Assembly: GCF_024679095.1 (NCBI RefSeq)
Contig: NC_066568.1
Span: 3,607,718-3,671,717 of the forward strand
Direction: 5' to 3'
DNA: 64,000 nucleotides
From: Eriocheir sinensis
Taxonomy: Eukaryota; Arthropoda; Malacostraca; Decapoda; Varunidae
In this document: positions 33,501-44,764 of the stretch, in pieces
How positions within the stretch are numbered: the first letter of the stretch is position 1
How the letters are laid out: the number at the start of each line of letters is the position of its first letter
Made by a program: the position numbers and the translations under genes
Notes under the pieces: model-generated
The model's input: only the letters and a program-made list of their open reading frames with translations
Told to the model about the DNA's origin: nothing
Database searches by the model: none

Positions 33501-35756
33501 CCATGGTGATGAACTGATGACCTCTTCATTTATCTGTGGTCATCTTCAGAGTCATTTTTTTCTTGCTTCCACATTTCTGCTTCTTTTTCCTATTCTGTTT
33601 CTTCTCATGCTTAACCCGGTAGCTGCGGGGATCATGTTTCTTAAAAGCCCCTCTAAGCGAATTCATGGGAAAAAAATCATCACTCACGCAAACCATTTCA
33701 TAAGATATATCAACGCATTTGTGATCAGTTTTTGCATCATCTATTTTGGGGGGTTTATGTCAAGGGAAAAATTTGGCCCGTCGCTGGTACGCGGTAAAGC
33801 CACAAATTTGACCCGTCGCTGCTACTGGGTTAATAATGATCCTCTTACTGGTTTTACTTCTTCTTCTATTATGTGTTGCTTTCTTTTCTATCATTTTTGG
33901 TGTTGTTTTATTACTGTGTGTTATGCTCATTTTCTTTGTCTAGCATATCGTCACCCTCATGAAATAATTGCCTAAGTCATTTTTCAGCGATTTCCAGGTA
34001 TTTGTCTACATAAATTTTTCAACATGTGACTCCCGTTTTTGTATAGTTTTTTTTTCACATCAAAGGATACGGCTCAAGGGCAACAAGGGTAAAAAAAAAA
34101 GAAAAAAAAAAGCCTGCTTCTCACCTTCGTCACTCAGGGTTTCAGTGATCTAGAATTCGCCTTTTCATTTCTGCCTGAATCTTAAGCCAAATGAGATAAT
34201 GGCAGTTCTTTTCTGATTTCCTGAAAAGTAGAAAAGAATGACTTGGGTGGTTGGTTTACGAAGGTGACAATGTGTGTGTTTGTCTCCTTGTTTTTTTTGT
34301 GGTTTTCGTTTTTATATTTTTTAATTTTGTGGAAGTGTTTCTCCATGTTTCTTGCCTTCATGATATGTAGTACTTATGAGGCAATGATAATGGAATGATG
34401 GAATGGTAGTTTGATTATGTAATTACGTACATATCAAAAGAGATCACTTTCCATTCAATTTCTAATATAGTTTCTAAGTCTCCTCACTTAAGAATACCTA
34501 TCGCTCTCTAGGGAACGTTTGCATTAACCTTCATGTTAAATCACGCATGGATATAATTTTATACATTATTTACCATTTGTATGTATCTGAACACCTAACC
34601 AACTTTCTTTCATAATACATCATATATCAGCGGTTTCATTAATTTGTACCTTTCTGAACACCTAACCAACTTTCTTTCATAATACAACGGTTTCATTAAT
34701 TTGTATGTATCTGAACACCTAACCAACTTTCTTTCATAATACAACGGTTTCATTAATTTGTATGTATCTGAACACCTGACCAGCTTTCTTTCATAATACA
34801 TCATATATCAACGGTTTCATTAATTTGTACCTTTCTGAACACCTAACCAACTTTGCCAATAGCTGATTTTTGATTGAGTTAGCAGAGCAGGTGGTGAGTT
34901 TCATTTTAATTCAATTTTTCGAGCTTGGTTGACATCCTTTGATCCCCTTAACCCGTCCACTCTGATTGGCACGGATGCTTCTAAGTTGTATTAATCTGTA
35001 TGGCTTGAGATTAACCACACGATTCTCTAATTATGTCCTAGTATATGGTGGAGTAGGGTGAGCTTTCTCCCTATACACTCAAAGCTTCTACGTTGTATTA
35101 ATCTGTATGACTTGAGATGAACCACACAATCCTTTATTTATGTCCTTTTCAAATGGTTGAGTAGGGTCAGCTCTCTCCTTATACAGGTAACTCTTGATTT
35201 ATGCGAGTATTGTGTCCTTGAAGAGGTCGTGTAAATCAAAAACAATGTAAAACAAGAGGTAGGTTTGTACCTTTATTGCCTACTGTATCACTCTGACTCC
35301 TCTCCCTCTCGTGGTTCCTCCTCTGGCTGCCCTTCCCTTCGTGGTAGCACAGCAGTGAGGGTGTTGTTGTTGTTGAGTAGCGTGGCAGCGTGGGTACTGT
35401 ATTGTTGTTCAAGTGGCGCGCGGGAAGAACTGAGCTCAGCTGTGAGGTCGCAGCGCTGTGTGAGTCCAGTTGCATGAGACATCTGGTGGCCACTCCGTAA
35501 AATATCGCGTATAAGTTAAAAAAAACGTGTAAATTAAACATTTATTTGGATTTTGGACCCCACGTTATTTAAAAAACACGTAAACTAAACTCGCATAAAT
35601 CGAGCTACCTGTACACTCAAAGCTTCTAAGTTGTATTAATCTGTATGACTTGAGATTAACCACACAACCCTTTCTTTATGCGTCTAATTAAAAACACACA
35701 CACTGATGCACTTTCTAATATTGTCGTATCTCTTTTATTTTCAGTTTCTGCCGTGA
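27571..35756 (+). CDS. syntaxin (Qa-SNARE), plasma-membrane type, possibly syntaxin-4-like
   Basis: Membrane-fusion SNARE of the syntaxin family. Exons: 27571-27576 (tentative, two Met codons), 28227-28394, 29749-29874, 30404-30572, 31406-31587, 32308-32514 and 35745-35756 (stop TGA). All donors are GT and acceptors AG, and phases agree, including the split Gly codon at 30572/31406. The product is 289 residues, or 281 if translation starts at the ATG at 28245; syntaxins are usually about 290. MTRDRLKEF matches the typical syntaxin N-terminus. The Habc region spans exons 2-4. ELIITGQ, EEELENLIE, RHEAFVKLEKSILELHTLF and LLVREQGDVVSRIENNV align with the linker and SNARE helix. The Gln in REQGD is the expected zero-layer residue. 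KKALKKKF precedes a 22-residue hydrophobic anchor ending FLP. It is too divergent for a confident subtype. Confidence 0.9.
27850..28195. repeat. 100-107 bp tandem repeat with CCTAA pentamers, 3 copies
   Basis: Each unit has CCTAACCTAACCT-type pentamers followed by CAAAACCCCAAACAG, ATAGGTCTTGACTCAGA, CATATATGCTTCC and CAACAAAGTGAC; units start at 27878, 27978 and 28085. CCTAA is the arthropod telomere motif. The array ends just before the acceptor of the 28227 exon. Confidence 0.85.
28525..29015. mobile_element. putative non-autonomous element in syntaxin intron 2
   Basis: Near the left end is ACCTTCGCCAAAGAAG; near the right end CTTTGGCGGAGGTGTGCG, whose reverse complement contains ACCTCCGCCAAAG, giving subterminal inverted repeats. 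The right end GCGCTCTCCGGGTGCTATGA resembles, from memory, a dispersed element seen in several animal genomes. Internally there are AGGTCA-type half-sites at 28709-28727 and inverted ones at 28829-28856. Confidence 0.55.
29040..29560. repeat. 120-bp pyrimidine-rich tandem repeat, about 4 copies
   Basis: CATTACTTTCTTCATCAACA, TTTATTTTCCTCCTTCTCC and TCCCTCTTTTTAATATCC recur with a period of about 120 bp inside syntaxin intron 2. Confidence 0.88.
29977..30062 (-). mobile_element. dispersed CTCAAGGGC repeat, copy 5 (truncated)
   Basis: CTTTCGGCCACCTCTTTTGA, GGAGCAGCGAGTAGCGAGC and a T-rich tract, then the match stops before the CTTGAGCTG block. It lies in syntaxin intron 3. Confidence 0.55.
30640..31270. 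repeat. 32-bp pyrimidine minisatellite in syntaxin intron 4
   Basis: ATCATTCCCTCTCATCC followed by TTCCTTCCTTTTTCC recurs about 18-20 times with a 31-32 bp period. The Ser/Phe/Leu-rich frames of more than 200 codons are artefacts; the true exon starts at 31406 after a CACAG acceptor. Confidence 0.92.
31831..32010 (+). mobile_element. SINE-like dispersed repeat, copy B
   Basis: Same blocks as 3410-3571 (TTCCGATACCCTACGCC, CAGTGAATGGGTACCAGG, GGCATATGACCACAGATG) but with about 20 extra bases (CTAGGGTTTGTTCC) before TATAATTCCTTCC. It lies in syntaxin intron 5, between purine-rich GGAAGGGAA repeats at 31600-31790 and 32024-32200. Confidence 0.6.
33611..33833. mobile_element. piggyBac-like MITE, minimal copy
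   Basis: TTAACCCGGTAGC ... GCTACTGGGTTAA: the cleanest terminal inverted repeats of the family (12 of 13 positions match), with TTAA at both ends. It is 223 bp and contains the family head and a single 35-bp unit, which fixes the core element before internal amplification. Confidence 0.8.
34055..34125 (+). mobile_element. dispersed CTCAAGGGC repeat, copy 6
   Basis: CACATCAAAGGATACGGCTC, AAGGGCAACAAGGG, an A-rich linker and AAGCCTGCTTCTCACC. Confidence 0.65.
34563..34855. repeat. 57-63 bp tandem repeat, 5 copies
   Basis: TCTGAACACCTAACCAACTT, TCTTTCATAATACA and CGGTTTCATTAATTTGTA recur five times. Some units carry an extra TCATATATCA. Confidence 0.88.
34947..35700. repeat. 107-bp tandem repeat with a CCCGTCC head, third unit interrupted
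   Basis: CTTCTAAGTTGTATTAATCT recurs at 34978 and 35085 (107 bp), and at 35623 after a 428-bp insertion plus TA. The segment starts TTAACCCGTCCACTCTGATT, nearly the same as the left terminus of the RT-fragment elements, but a different repeat follows. A matching right terminus was not found. Confidence 0.75.
35184..35611. mobile_element. Tigger/pogo-like MITE with TA target duplication
   Basis: Termini CAGGTAACTCTTGATTTATG and CATAAATCGAGCTACCTG are inverted repeats, flanked by TA at 35182 and 35612. The neighbouring 107-bp unit reads CTATACACTCAAAGC where this one reads TTATA-[element]-TACACTCAAAGC, so the empty site is visible. The CAGGTA...CGATTTAT ends recall pogo/Tigger termini. It is 428 bp with no transposase. 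Confidence 0.8.
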
Positions 35757-36720
35757 GTGAAAAGCAACTCTGACCTAACCTAAGACACTCCCCACTGCCC
35801 ATCATGCCTGGACCATTCCCTGTACCATCACCTCGCCAGCCCCATCACTTATGTATACCCCCCATCACATTTCCCCTTCCCCCAAGGACACATACCCACT
35901 GCCCATCATGCCTGGACCATTCTCTGTACCATCACCTCAATATGCCCCATCACATTTCCCCTTCCTCCTGAGACACATACCCACTGCCCATCATGCCTAA
36001 CCATTCCGTGTACCATCACCTCACTAGCCCCATCACTTGTACCCCGATTCCCTTCCCCTAAGACATATATTCACTGCCCATTTCTGTACCATTCCCTATG
36101 CCCCTCACCTCCTGACTAGCCCCATCACTTATGTTGACCTACCTCCCATACCCCCATCACATGTCCCCTTCCTTCTTCCTCTCACCCTAAGACACATACC
36201 CATTGCCCATCATGCCTAACCATTCCCTGTACCATCACTTCCTCACCATGCCCCATCACCACCTAAGTATGCCCATCACTTGTACCCCCATCACATTTCC
36301 CCTTCCTCCAAAGACACATACCCACTGCCCATGTCTATACCATTCCCTGTACTGTCACCTCACCATGCCCCGTCACTTATGTATGCCCATCACTCATACC
36401 CCCATCCCTTCCTTCATATACCCACCCATATCACATCTCCCATTCCTCCTTCCTCTCCCTTGCCAAGACATATATTCACTGCCCATTTCTAGATCATTTC
36501 CCATACCCTCTCCTCCTCACTAGCCCCCATTATTACATATGCCCATCACCCATACCCCTTCCTTCCTTCTCTCCCCATACCCAGAGACATACCCACTGCC
36601 CATTCCTATACCATCACCTCACCAGCTCCTCCCATCCCCCCCATCACATTTCCCCCTTCCTCCCCCGTGCCCGCAAGCTGACCCGTGTACCCACCCACCC
36701 ACCCCGTCCCAGTGAGGCCT
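35757..36720 (+). other. C-rich degenerate tandem repeat, probably syntaxin 3' UTR
   Basis: Directly after the syntaxin stop. CATACCCACTGCCCATCATG, CCATTCCCTGTACCATCACC and CCCCATCACATTTCCCC recur many times with variable spacing. The frames are Pro/His-rich and compositional. Confidence 0.65.
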
Positions 36721-36880
36721 CAAGAAGAAGAAGAAGAAGAAGTAGAAGTAGATGAAGTAGAGGAAGAAGTAGTGTTTGTGTTTTCGTCGATGAGCAGGTG
36801 TGTGTGTGTGTTTGTGTGTGTGTTTGTGATGTAGTGTGTGTGTGTTATTGTTCTGCGTTTTTTTTTACATTGAGGTCAAA
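36721..36880. repeat. (GAA)n and (GT)n runs
   Basis: AAGAAGAAGAAG from 36723 and GT-rich sequence at 36798-36845. Confidence 0.85.
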
Positions 36881-37545
36881 GTACGAAATGGGGTTGTTGA
36901 TGAGTATCGGAAGATGATTTAAAAGTCGTAATGGGGGCTGTTTATGACTATTACAATTACTATTATTATTATTTATGTGGTTATTTAGTTCTCCCTCTCT
37001 TTATTTATTTATTTATTTATTTATTTTTTTTTTATTTTTTTTAGGGCAAAGTACAAAATGAAGAGGCCGATGAGTGCCCGGAAGATGATTTAGAGTTTGT
37101 AATGAGGGTTGATTACTGCCATTATTACTGTTATTATTATTTAGTTAGTTGTTTTTATATTCCTTTTTTTTATTTGAGGGCAAAGTACGAAATGGAGAGG
37201 CCGATGAGTGCCCGGAAAATGATTTAAAAGTCGTAATGAGGCTTGGTTACTACTACTACTACTATCATTACTATTATTATTATTATTTAGTTAGTTGTAT
37301 TTAATTTATGTTTTTTTATATAAAGCCAAAGTTCGAAATGATGAGGCCGATGAGTGCCCGGAAGATGATTTAGGAGTCGTAATGAGGCTTGGTCACTACT
37401 GTTATTACTATTATTATTATTATTTAGTTAGTTGTTTTTATTTCCCTTTTTTTTATTTAAGGGCAAAGTACGAAATGATGAGGCCGATGAATGCCTGGAA
37501 GATGATTTAGGAGTCGTAATGAGGCTTGGTTACTACTACAATTAT
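36875..37545. repeat. 133-145 bp tandem repeat with conserved GC-rich core, 5 copies
   Basis: The core CAAAGTACGAAATGATGAGG, CCGATGAGTGCCCGGAAGAT, GATTTAGGAGTCGTAATGAG recurs five times, separated by ATT and T-rich linkers. The core is better conserved than its linkers. A poly(A) signal AATAAA at 37718 could end a long syntaxin transcript. Confidence 0.8.
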
Positions 37546-37923
37546 TATCATTTATTTAGCTTAGTTCACCCTTTCGTCTCCTTTTTTTTTGGTACGCGCG
37601 CACTTATGTATTTATTTTTTTTGAGCGCGAACCTCCATATATATTTACCGATCTTTTCTTCTCTTTTTTTATTGATTCATTTCTACTTTTTCTACTTATT
37701 TATTTTTTCTCGGCAGCAATAAAGGAAAGATTACTCGACATTTTAACTATTTTTAATTATTTACCGATGTTTTTTTTATCTTTTTTTATTGATTATTTTT
37801 TTCTTTTTTTCTTATTTATTTTTCCCTGGCAGCAGTAAAAGAAAAGAAAGATTATGCGACATTATAACTTTTTCCACGGCATGTTATCCATCTTCACAGC
37901 AGTTTAACTATCTTCACAGCCTC

Positions 37924-38352
37924 TTAACCTGGTAGCTGCGGGGATCATGTTTCTTACAGGCCCCTCTAAGCAAGAAAAACGAGCAAAAATCATCACTCAC
38001 GCAAACCATTTCATAATATATATCAAAGCATTTGTGATCAGTTTATGCATCATCTATTTTGGGGGGTTTATATCATGGCAAAAATTTGGCCTGTCGCTGC
38101 TACATGGTAAAGCCACGAATTTGGCCCGTCGCTGGTACACAGTAAAGCCACAAATTTGGCCCGTCGCTGGTACACAGTAAAGCCACAAATTTGGCCCGTC
38201 GCTGGTACACAGTAAAGCCACAAATTTGGCCTGTCGCTGGTACATGGTAAAGCCACAAATTTGGCCCGTCGCTGGTACACAGTAAAGCCACAAATTTGGC
38301 CCGTCGCTGGTACACAGTAAAGCCACAAATTTGGTCCGTCGCTTGTGGTTAG
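37924..38352. mobile_element. piggyBac-like MITE, 7 internal repeats, damaged right end
   Basis: Left end TTAACCTGGTAGC, family head, then seven 35-bp units (GTAAAGCCAC at 38106 to 38316). The right end reads GCTTGTGGTTAG instead of GCTACTGGGTTAA, so it has decayed. Confidence 0.72.
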
Positions 38353-38730
38353 CAGAGAGGAAGTTAAGATGTGTATAATACTGACTTTCTAAGGCATCTA
38401 GTATGTGTATATAATGTGAGAAGTGACGAAGCTGTAGTATTTTCTCTCTTTTTCATACACTTCTTGCAATACGCTCACTGACTAATATTTTCACGGTGAT
38501 ATAGAGACAAAATGGACGGGTTTTTATCTTGTCTTTATGTTAGGATGAAGTGGAAAGATGCAATATAGGCAATTTTTAAGCTCACATCTTTTGCAATAAT
38601 CGATTTTCACAGTGGTTGGACGAGAGCCTGGCAACATGTGTATAATATCGCCTTTCTGTACTTGGTAAGGAAGCATCTATGAAGGATAAAGCACAAGGAA
38701 ATGACACCTTTTCCTCACCGTACATGTTTT
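38353..38730. other. gene-free stretch
   Basis: AT-rich with weak similarity to the 275-bp repeat that follows (TTTTCACAGTG-like and GCAATAAT-like blocks). Nothing else seen. Confidence 0.45.
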
Positions 38731-39610
38731 CCTATATGATCACCAATTAATATTTTCTCAGTGATGTAATGAGAAAAGGACAAAGTTAACAGGTTTTCAT
38801 ATATCGTGTGTCTGTTAGGAGAACGTGGAAGGCCTCACCATACAATTTTCAAGCACTCATCTCTTGCAATAATTGATTTTCACACTGGGTAGAAGAGAGG
38901 TAGGTGACAGTTCAGGTATATGAAATTGACTTGCTATGTGGAAAGTGGAAAGTGGAAAGTGGAAAGCCTCACCATACAATTTTCAAGCACTCATCTCTTG
39001 CAATAATTGATTTTCACACTGGGTAGAAGAGAGGTAGGTGACAGTTCAGGTATATGAAATTGACTTGCTATGTGAGGGAGAGTCATGAGTATAAGATATG
39101 ACAGAAAGAATCAATACCTTATTTACCTGTACTTCTTTTCCTATATGATCACCAATTAATATTTTCTCAGTGATGTAATGGGAAAAGGACAAAGTTAACA
39201 GGTTTTCATATATCGTCTGTCTGTTAGGAGGACGTGGAAAGCCTCACCATACAATTTTCAAGCACTCATCTCTTGCAATAATTGATTTTCACACTGGGTA
39301 GAAGAGAGGTAGGTGACAGTCCAGGTATATGAAATTGACTTGCTATGTGAGGGAGAGTCATGAGTATAAGATATGACAGAAAGAATCAATACCTTATTTA
39401 CCTGTACTTCTTTTCCAATATGATCACCAATTAATATTTTCTCAGTGATGTAATGAGAAAAGGACAAAGGTAACAGGTTTTTATATATTGTGTGTCTGTT
39501 AGGAGAACGTGGAAATCCTCGGCATACAATTTTCAAGCACTCATTTCTTGCAATAATTGATTTTCACACTGGGTAGAAGAGAGGTAGGTAACAGGTTTAG
39601 AAAATTGACT
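38731..39610. repeat. about 275-bp tandem repeat, 3 copies plus a partial duplication
   Basis: ATGATCACCAATTAATATTT, AACAGGTTTTCATATATCG, ACAATTTTCAAGCACTCATC and CACACTGGGTAGAAGAGAGG recur, with starts near 38735, 39144 and 39419. The extra spacing between the first two comes from a second copy of the ATTTTCAAGC part at 38970-39065. Confidence 0.85.
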
Positions 39611-39624
39611 TGCTGTCTGACTGA

Positions 39625-39935
39625 GAACCATCACTTAACAGGTATTGACAGGTATTGAGTTTCTGGTTTACGAGTCAAAAGAGGAGTATAACATTCTCTT
39701 TTAAGTCCTTACCTTTTGCAATGATGTCAACCAATCTAACAGGTATTGACAGGTATTGACTTTCTGGTTTATGAGTCGAAAGAGGAGTATAACATTCTCT
39801 TTTAAGTCCTTACCTTTTGCAATGATGTCAACCAATCTAACAGGTATTGGCAGGTATTGACTTTCTGATTTACGATAGTTGAAATAGCAGTTTAACGTTC
39901 TCTTTTAAGTCCTTATACCTTTTGCAGTGACATCA
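39625..39935. repeat. 101-bp tandem repeat, 3 copies
   Basis: AACAGGTATTGACAGGTATT, TTCTGGTTTACGAGTC and CTCTTTTAAGTCCTTACC recur, with TTCTGGTTT-like markers at 39661, 39762 and 39863. Confidence 0.87.
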
Positions 39936-40755
<820 letters not shown>

Positions 40756-41570
40756 TAATAATAACTGCATTGGTAATTAGTCATCATCAACTTTACCCTC
40801 ATCATTATTTCCATCATCATCATCATCATCATTTTTTTTTTCTCTTGTGTTTGAACCATTTTGTCATTTGCTCTTTTTTTCTTTTTCTTTCTTTTCATTT
40901 CTTATCTTTTCTTTCTTTTTTTTCTCTTTGAACCATCTCGTCATTCATTTTTTTCTTTTTCTTTTCTTTTCTTATCTTTTCTTTCTTTTTCTTTTCTTAT
41001 CTTTTCTTTCTTTTTTTTTCTGTTTGAACCATCTTGTCATTCACTTTTTTTCTTTTGTTTCTTTTCTTTCTTTTCTTTTAATTTCATTTTTTATTCTATT
41101 CTCTATTAATTTTTTTTTCCATATTTTGTTCTATTTGCTGCAATAAACATGAAATCGATAAGGACGAACAACATTTTTTTTTTTATACATATTTTCTTTC
41201 ATGTCTTTCCTAATAACTTCTTGCGTTTCATTATTCATCTTTTCAATTTTCCCGCAATAACAAACAAGATTTTTCTACACGAATTTTCTTTCATGTGTTT
41301 CCTATTAATTTCTTTTCAGTTTTTCCACAATAACAAACAAAATTTTTCTTCACAAATTTTCTTTCATGTGTTTCCTATTAATTTCTTTTCAATTTTCCCA
41401 CAATAACAAACAATATTTTTCTATACGAATTTCCTTTCATGTGTTTCCTATTAATTTCTTTTCAATTTTCCCGCAATAACGAACAATATTTTTCCTATAC
41501 GTATTTTCTGTCATTTCTTTCCCAATCATTTCTTGCATTTCCTTCTCATCTTTTCAACTTTCCCACAATA
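40756..41570. repeat. T-rich sequence and 73-bp tandem repeat
   Basis: T/TTTC-rich tracts at 40840-41130 include GAACCATCTTGTCATTCA repeats. From 41195 to 41570 CACAATAACAAACAA, ATTTTCTTTCATGTGTTTCC and TATTAATTTCTTTTCA recur about every 73 bp (41291, 41364, 41438). Confidence 0.75.
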
Positions 41571-41723
41571 ACAAATGAATCCAAAGGGAAGAACCGCCTT
41601 TTTTTTCTTCAATAACCCTTACATTCCACCTTCTTCTTTGGATTGGTTGTGATGGAGGAGGAGGAGGACTTTCCGAGCTGGTGTTATTTATTTATTTTAT
41701 TTATTTATTTATTTTTTATTTTT

Positions 41724-41790
41724 AAACAAAGACGGCTCAAGGGCAACAAAAAGAGTGTAGAAAAAAAAGCCCGCTACTCACCGCTGTAGG
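41724..41790 (+). mobile_element. dispersed CTCAAGGGC repeat, copy 7
   Basis: AAACAAAGACGGCTCAAGGG, CAACAAAAAGAGTG, an A-run and AAGCCCGCTACTCACCGC. Confidence 0.65.
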
Positions 41791-41979
41791 AGGCAGACTT
41801 GTCCTGTTTTTTCCCAGTGTTTCAAAGTGAGATTTAACCCCTGATTGATAAGTAGTGTGGGTGACTTTCCCTCTGATTGATAAATATGTGTGACACAGCG
41901 CTGAACTATTTCTTCCCAGTGTTTCAAAGTGAGATTTAACCCCTGTTCGACAAGTACTGTGGCAAACTCACCTTCAAAC

Positions 41980-42360
41980 TGACAAATACATTAGCGAACT
42001 TAACTTCAGATTGATAAGTACATTAGCAAACTTGATTTCTGATTCATAAGTATACATTAGTGAACTTAACTTCAGATGGAAAGTTCATTAGTGAACTTAA
42101 CTTCAGATTGATCAGTACATTAGTGAACTTAACTTCAGATGGAAAGTACATTAGTGAACTTAACTTCAGATTGATCAGTACATTAGTGAACTTAACTTCA
42201 GATGGAAAGTACATCAGTGAACTTAACTTCAGATTGATAAGTACATTAGTGAACTTAACTTCAGATTGATAAGTCCACATTTGCAAACTTGATTTCTGAT
42301 TCATAAGTATACATTAGTGAACTTAACTTCAGATTGATAAGTACATTAGTGAACTTAAAT
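41980..42360. repeat. 31-bp minisatellite
   Basis: GTGAACTTAACTTCAGATTG ATaAGTACATTA-type units alternate with GATGGAAAGTACATTAG units, giving a 31-bp period and a 60-bp higher-order period. Related GCAAACTTGATTTC variants flank it to about 42560. Confidence 0.88.
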
Positions 42361-42560
42361 TCCGAGTAATAAATACACACTTCATAGGACTACCTCTATA
42401 GTATGGCAGCCAAGTTCCCTGGCCGAAACTTGGAGTGACCTTACTGCGTCAAACTTAACCTCCGACGAACAAGTACAGCAGCAAACTTGATTTCAGATTG
42501 ATTAATACAGAAGCAAACTTAAATTCACATTGATACGTATAGAAGCAAACATAACTTCCG

Positions 42561-42896
42561 ACATAAACACAGTAGCTCCCCCCTGAAGGCAACTCTGAAG
42601 GTCCCACTCCTCGCCGACTGGTACTAAACTGGGTACGCTTAAGTGGCTGGTAACTGTGTCGCTCAATCATTCAGTGCTCGCCGACTTGAGTCTTCCTCTA
42701 ATTGTGATCTCTTGTGACTGGTAGACCGGCATTCCATCACTGTTGCAGGTAGGATATACAGGTTAATGGTGTGGGTTAGTGTTAGGTTAATGGTGCAGGT
42801 TAATGCTAGGTGGGCTGTACCATCATCATCATCATCATTTTCATCTGTTATTACAAGTTGAAGGCCTTTCCAAACATTTTTCATCTGTCTGATATT
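42561..42896. other. gene-free stretch
   Basis: Short GTTAATGGTG(T/C)GGGTTA repeats at 42765-42800 and ATCATCATC at 42822-42837. No gene is supported. Confidence 0.45.
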
Positions 42897-43573
42897 TTAA
42901 CCCGGTAGCTACAGGGATCGTGTTTCTTAATGGTCCCTCTAAGCGAGAAAAATGAGAAAAAATCATCACTCACACAAATGATTTCATAATATACATTAAT
43001 GCATTTGTGATCAGTTTATGCATCATCTATTTTGGGGGTTTATATCGTGGCAAAAATTTGACCCGTCGCTGGTACACGGTAAAGCCACAAATTTGGCCCG
43101 TCGCTGGTACACGGTAAAGCCACAAATTTGTCCCGTTGCTGGTACACGGTAAAGCCACAAATTTGTTCCGTTGCTGGTACACGGTAAAGCCACAAATTTG
43201 GCCTGTCGCTGGTACACGGTAAAGCCACAAATTTGGCCCGTCGCTGGTACACGGTAAAGTCACAAATTTGGCCTGTCGCTGGTACACGGTAAAGCCACAA
43301 ATTTGTCCCGTCGCTGCTACACGGTAAAGTCACAAATTTGTCCTGTTGCTGGTACATGGTAAAGCCACAAATTTGGCCTGTCGCTGGTACACGGTAAAGC
43401 CACAAATTTGTCCCGTCGCTGGTACACGGTAAAGCCACAAATTTGTCCCGTCGCTGGTACACGGTAAAGCCACAAATTTGTCCCGTCGCTGGTACACGGT
43501 AAAGCCACAAATTTGTCCCGTCGCTGGTACACGGTAAAGCCACAAATTTGGCCTCTCGCTGTTATCAGGTTAA
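42897..43573. mobile_element. piggyBac-like MITE, about 14 internal repeats
   Basis: Left end TTAACCCGGTAGC; right end GTTATCAGGTTAA. It has the family head, then about 14 units of the 35-bp repeat (ACACGGTAAAGCCACAAATT) from 43078 to 43533. It is the longest of the four copies, and the repeat accounts for the extra length. Confidence 0.78.
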
Positions 43574-44764
43574 GTAGAATCATTATCATTATTTCCATCT
43601 GTTGTTGCAAGTTAAAGACCTTTCCCAATTTTCTCCACCTCTCTGTCTGATAATTTAAGCAGTTTCACCCCAGCTGCCTCGTTTACTGTAAAAGATAGAG
43701 CCCATGATATTGTGTTCCTATTAAGAAGAAAAGTGGAAACTGCCAAAGATTTGTTATATGACTCTTGTGGCAGAATGATAGCAATAATAATGTGTTGTTT
43801 TTTGACTCACATGAGAAACTAAAGCAATAATGTTACTGTGTTGATTACCTAAGATATGAAAGCAAAGTAATAATGTTGTGATAAGTAAGGAATAAGAGAT
43901 ACGAACAGTTGAAACACAATGATTGGAAGACTCACTTGTCCGAATTTATGAAAACAAGAAATCATAATCCATAAAAAAATGATCGGAAAAAATCGGAAAA
44001 AATAAGAAAATATGATCGGAAGACCCACTTGTCCAAATTTACACAAACAGGAAATCATAATCCATTAAAGAATTAAACAAACAACTCTTTGAAAATTGAG
44101 CTTGTAATTGGGAGAAAAAGTCTGAAATTTACAGTGCAAGAAATAAGAAAAAAAAAGAAACATGAATTCTCGAAGGCAGGAATTTGTAACCGGAAAAAAA
44201 ACATAAAATTTATAGTTCAAGAAATTATAGAAATACTTCTGAGTTAATTATTTTTTTTACCATCGTAGCAATAAAACGGAATTCTCTGACAGGGAAATAC
44301 AAGCAATATAATATGTTTACTCTTAGGTGGATAAAAACAACTTAAGTTAATAGAAATAAACGCTAATAATTCCGAGTGATATTAACGTGAAGAATAACCC
44401 ACAGAAAAAAATAAATAAATAAATAAATAAAATAAAACATGGATGCAATATTGTTTTATGTATTGAGAAACGGAGAAGCGTCATCATCATCATCATCATC
44501 ATCATCATCTTCTATCGTGCATTCGTAAATTTAAGTGAAAAAAAAATCATCGCTGTTGGAATAACGTTGCTAGTAACTCGTAAATACATAGAAATTGATA
44601 GTATTATACGCAGGTCCAGAAACCAGTTGAGAAACGTGATTAGTAGATTTGTGACGGTAGGTGTTGGTCGAACCTTAGTATAACCGAAGTATTGTAAGTG
44701 TGTGTTTCCATGTGTGTTGATTTGCTTTGTTACGTTGCTCGGAGTTGTGATGAATGTCGAGTGT
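43574..44764. other. gene-free AT-rich stretch
   Basis: Includes a local duplication (ATGATCGGAAGACCCACTTG-like blocks near 43920 and 44012) and (ATC)n near 44481-44508. No coding support. Confidence 0.5.

Larger units (their letters stand above)
32515..35744 (+). other. last syntaxin intron, 3.2 kb
   Basis: Bounded by TCA/GTATGT and TTTTCAG/TTTCTG. It holds TTAGGTTAGG-type tracts at 32527-32545, 32932-32948, 33038-33052 and 33125-33143; a piggyBac-like MITE at 33611; a dispersed repeat at 34055; a 57-63 bp tandem repeat at 34563-34855; and a 107-bp repeat carrying a Tigger-like insert at 34945-35700. There is no coding exon apart from the boundaries. Confidence 0.75.
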
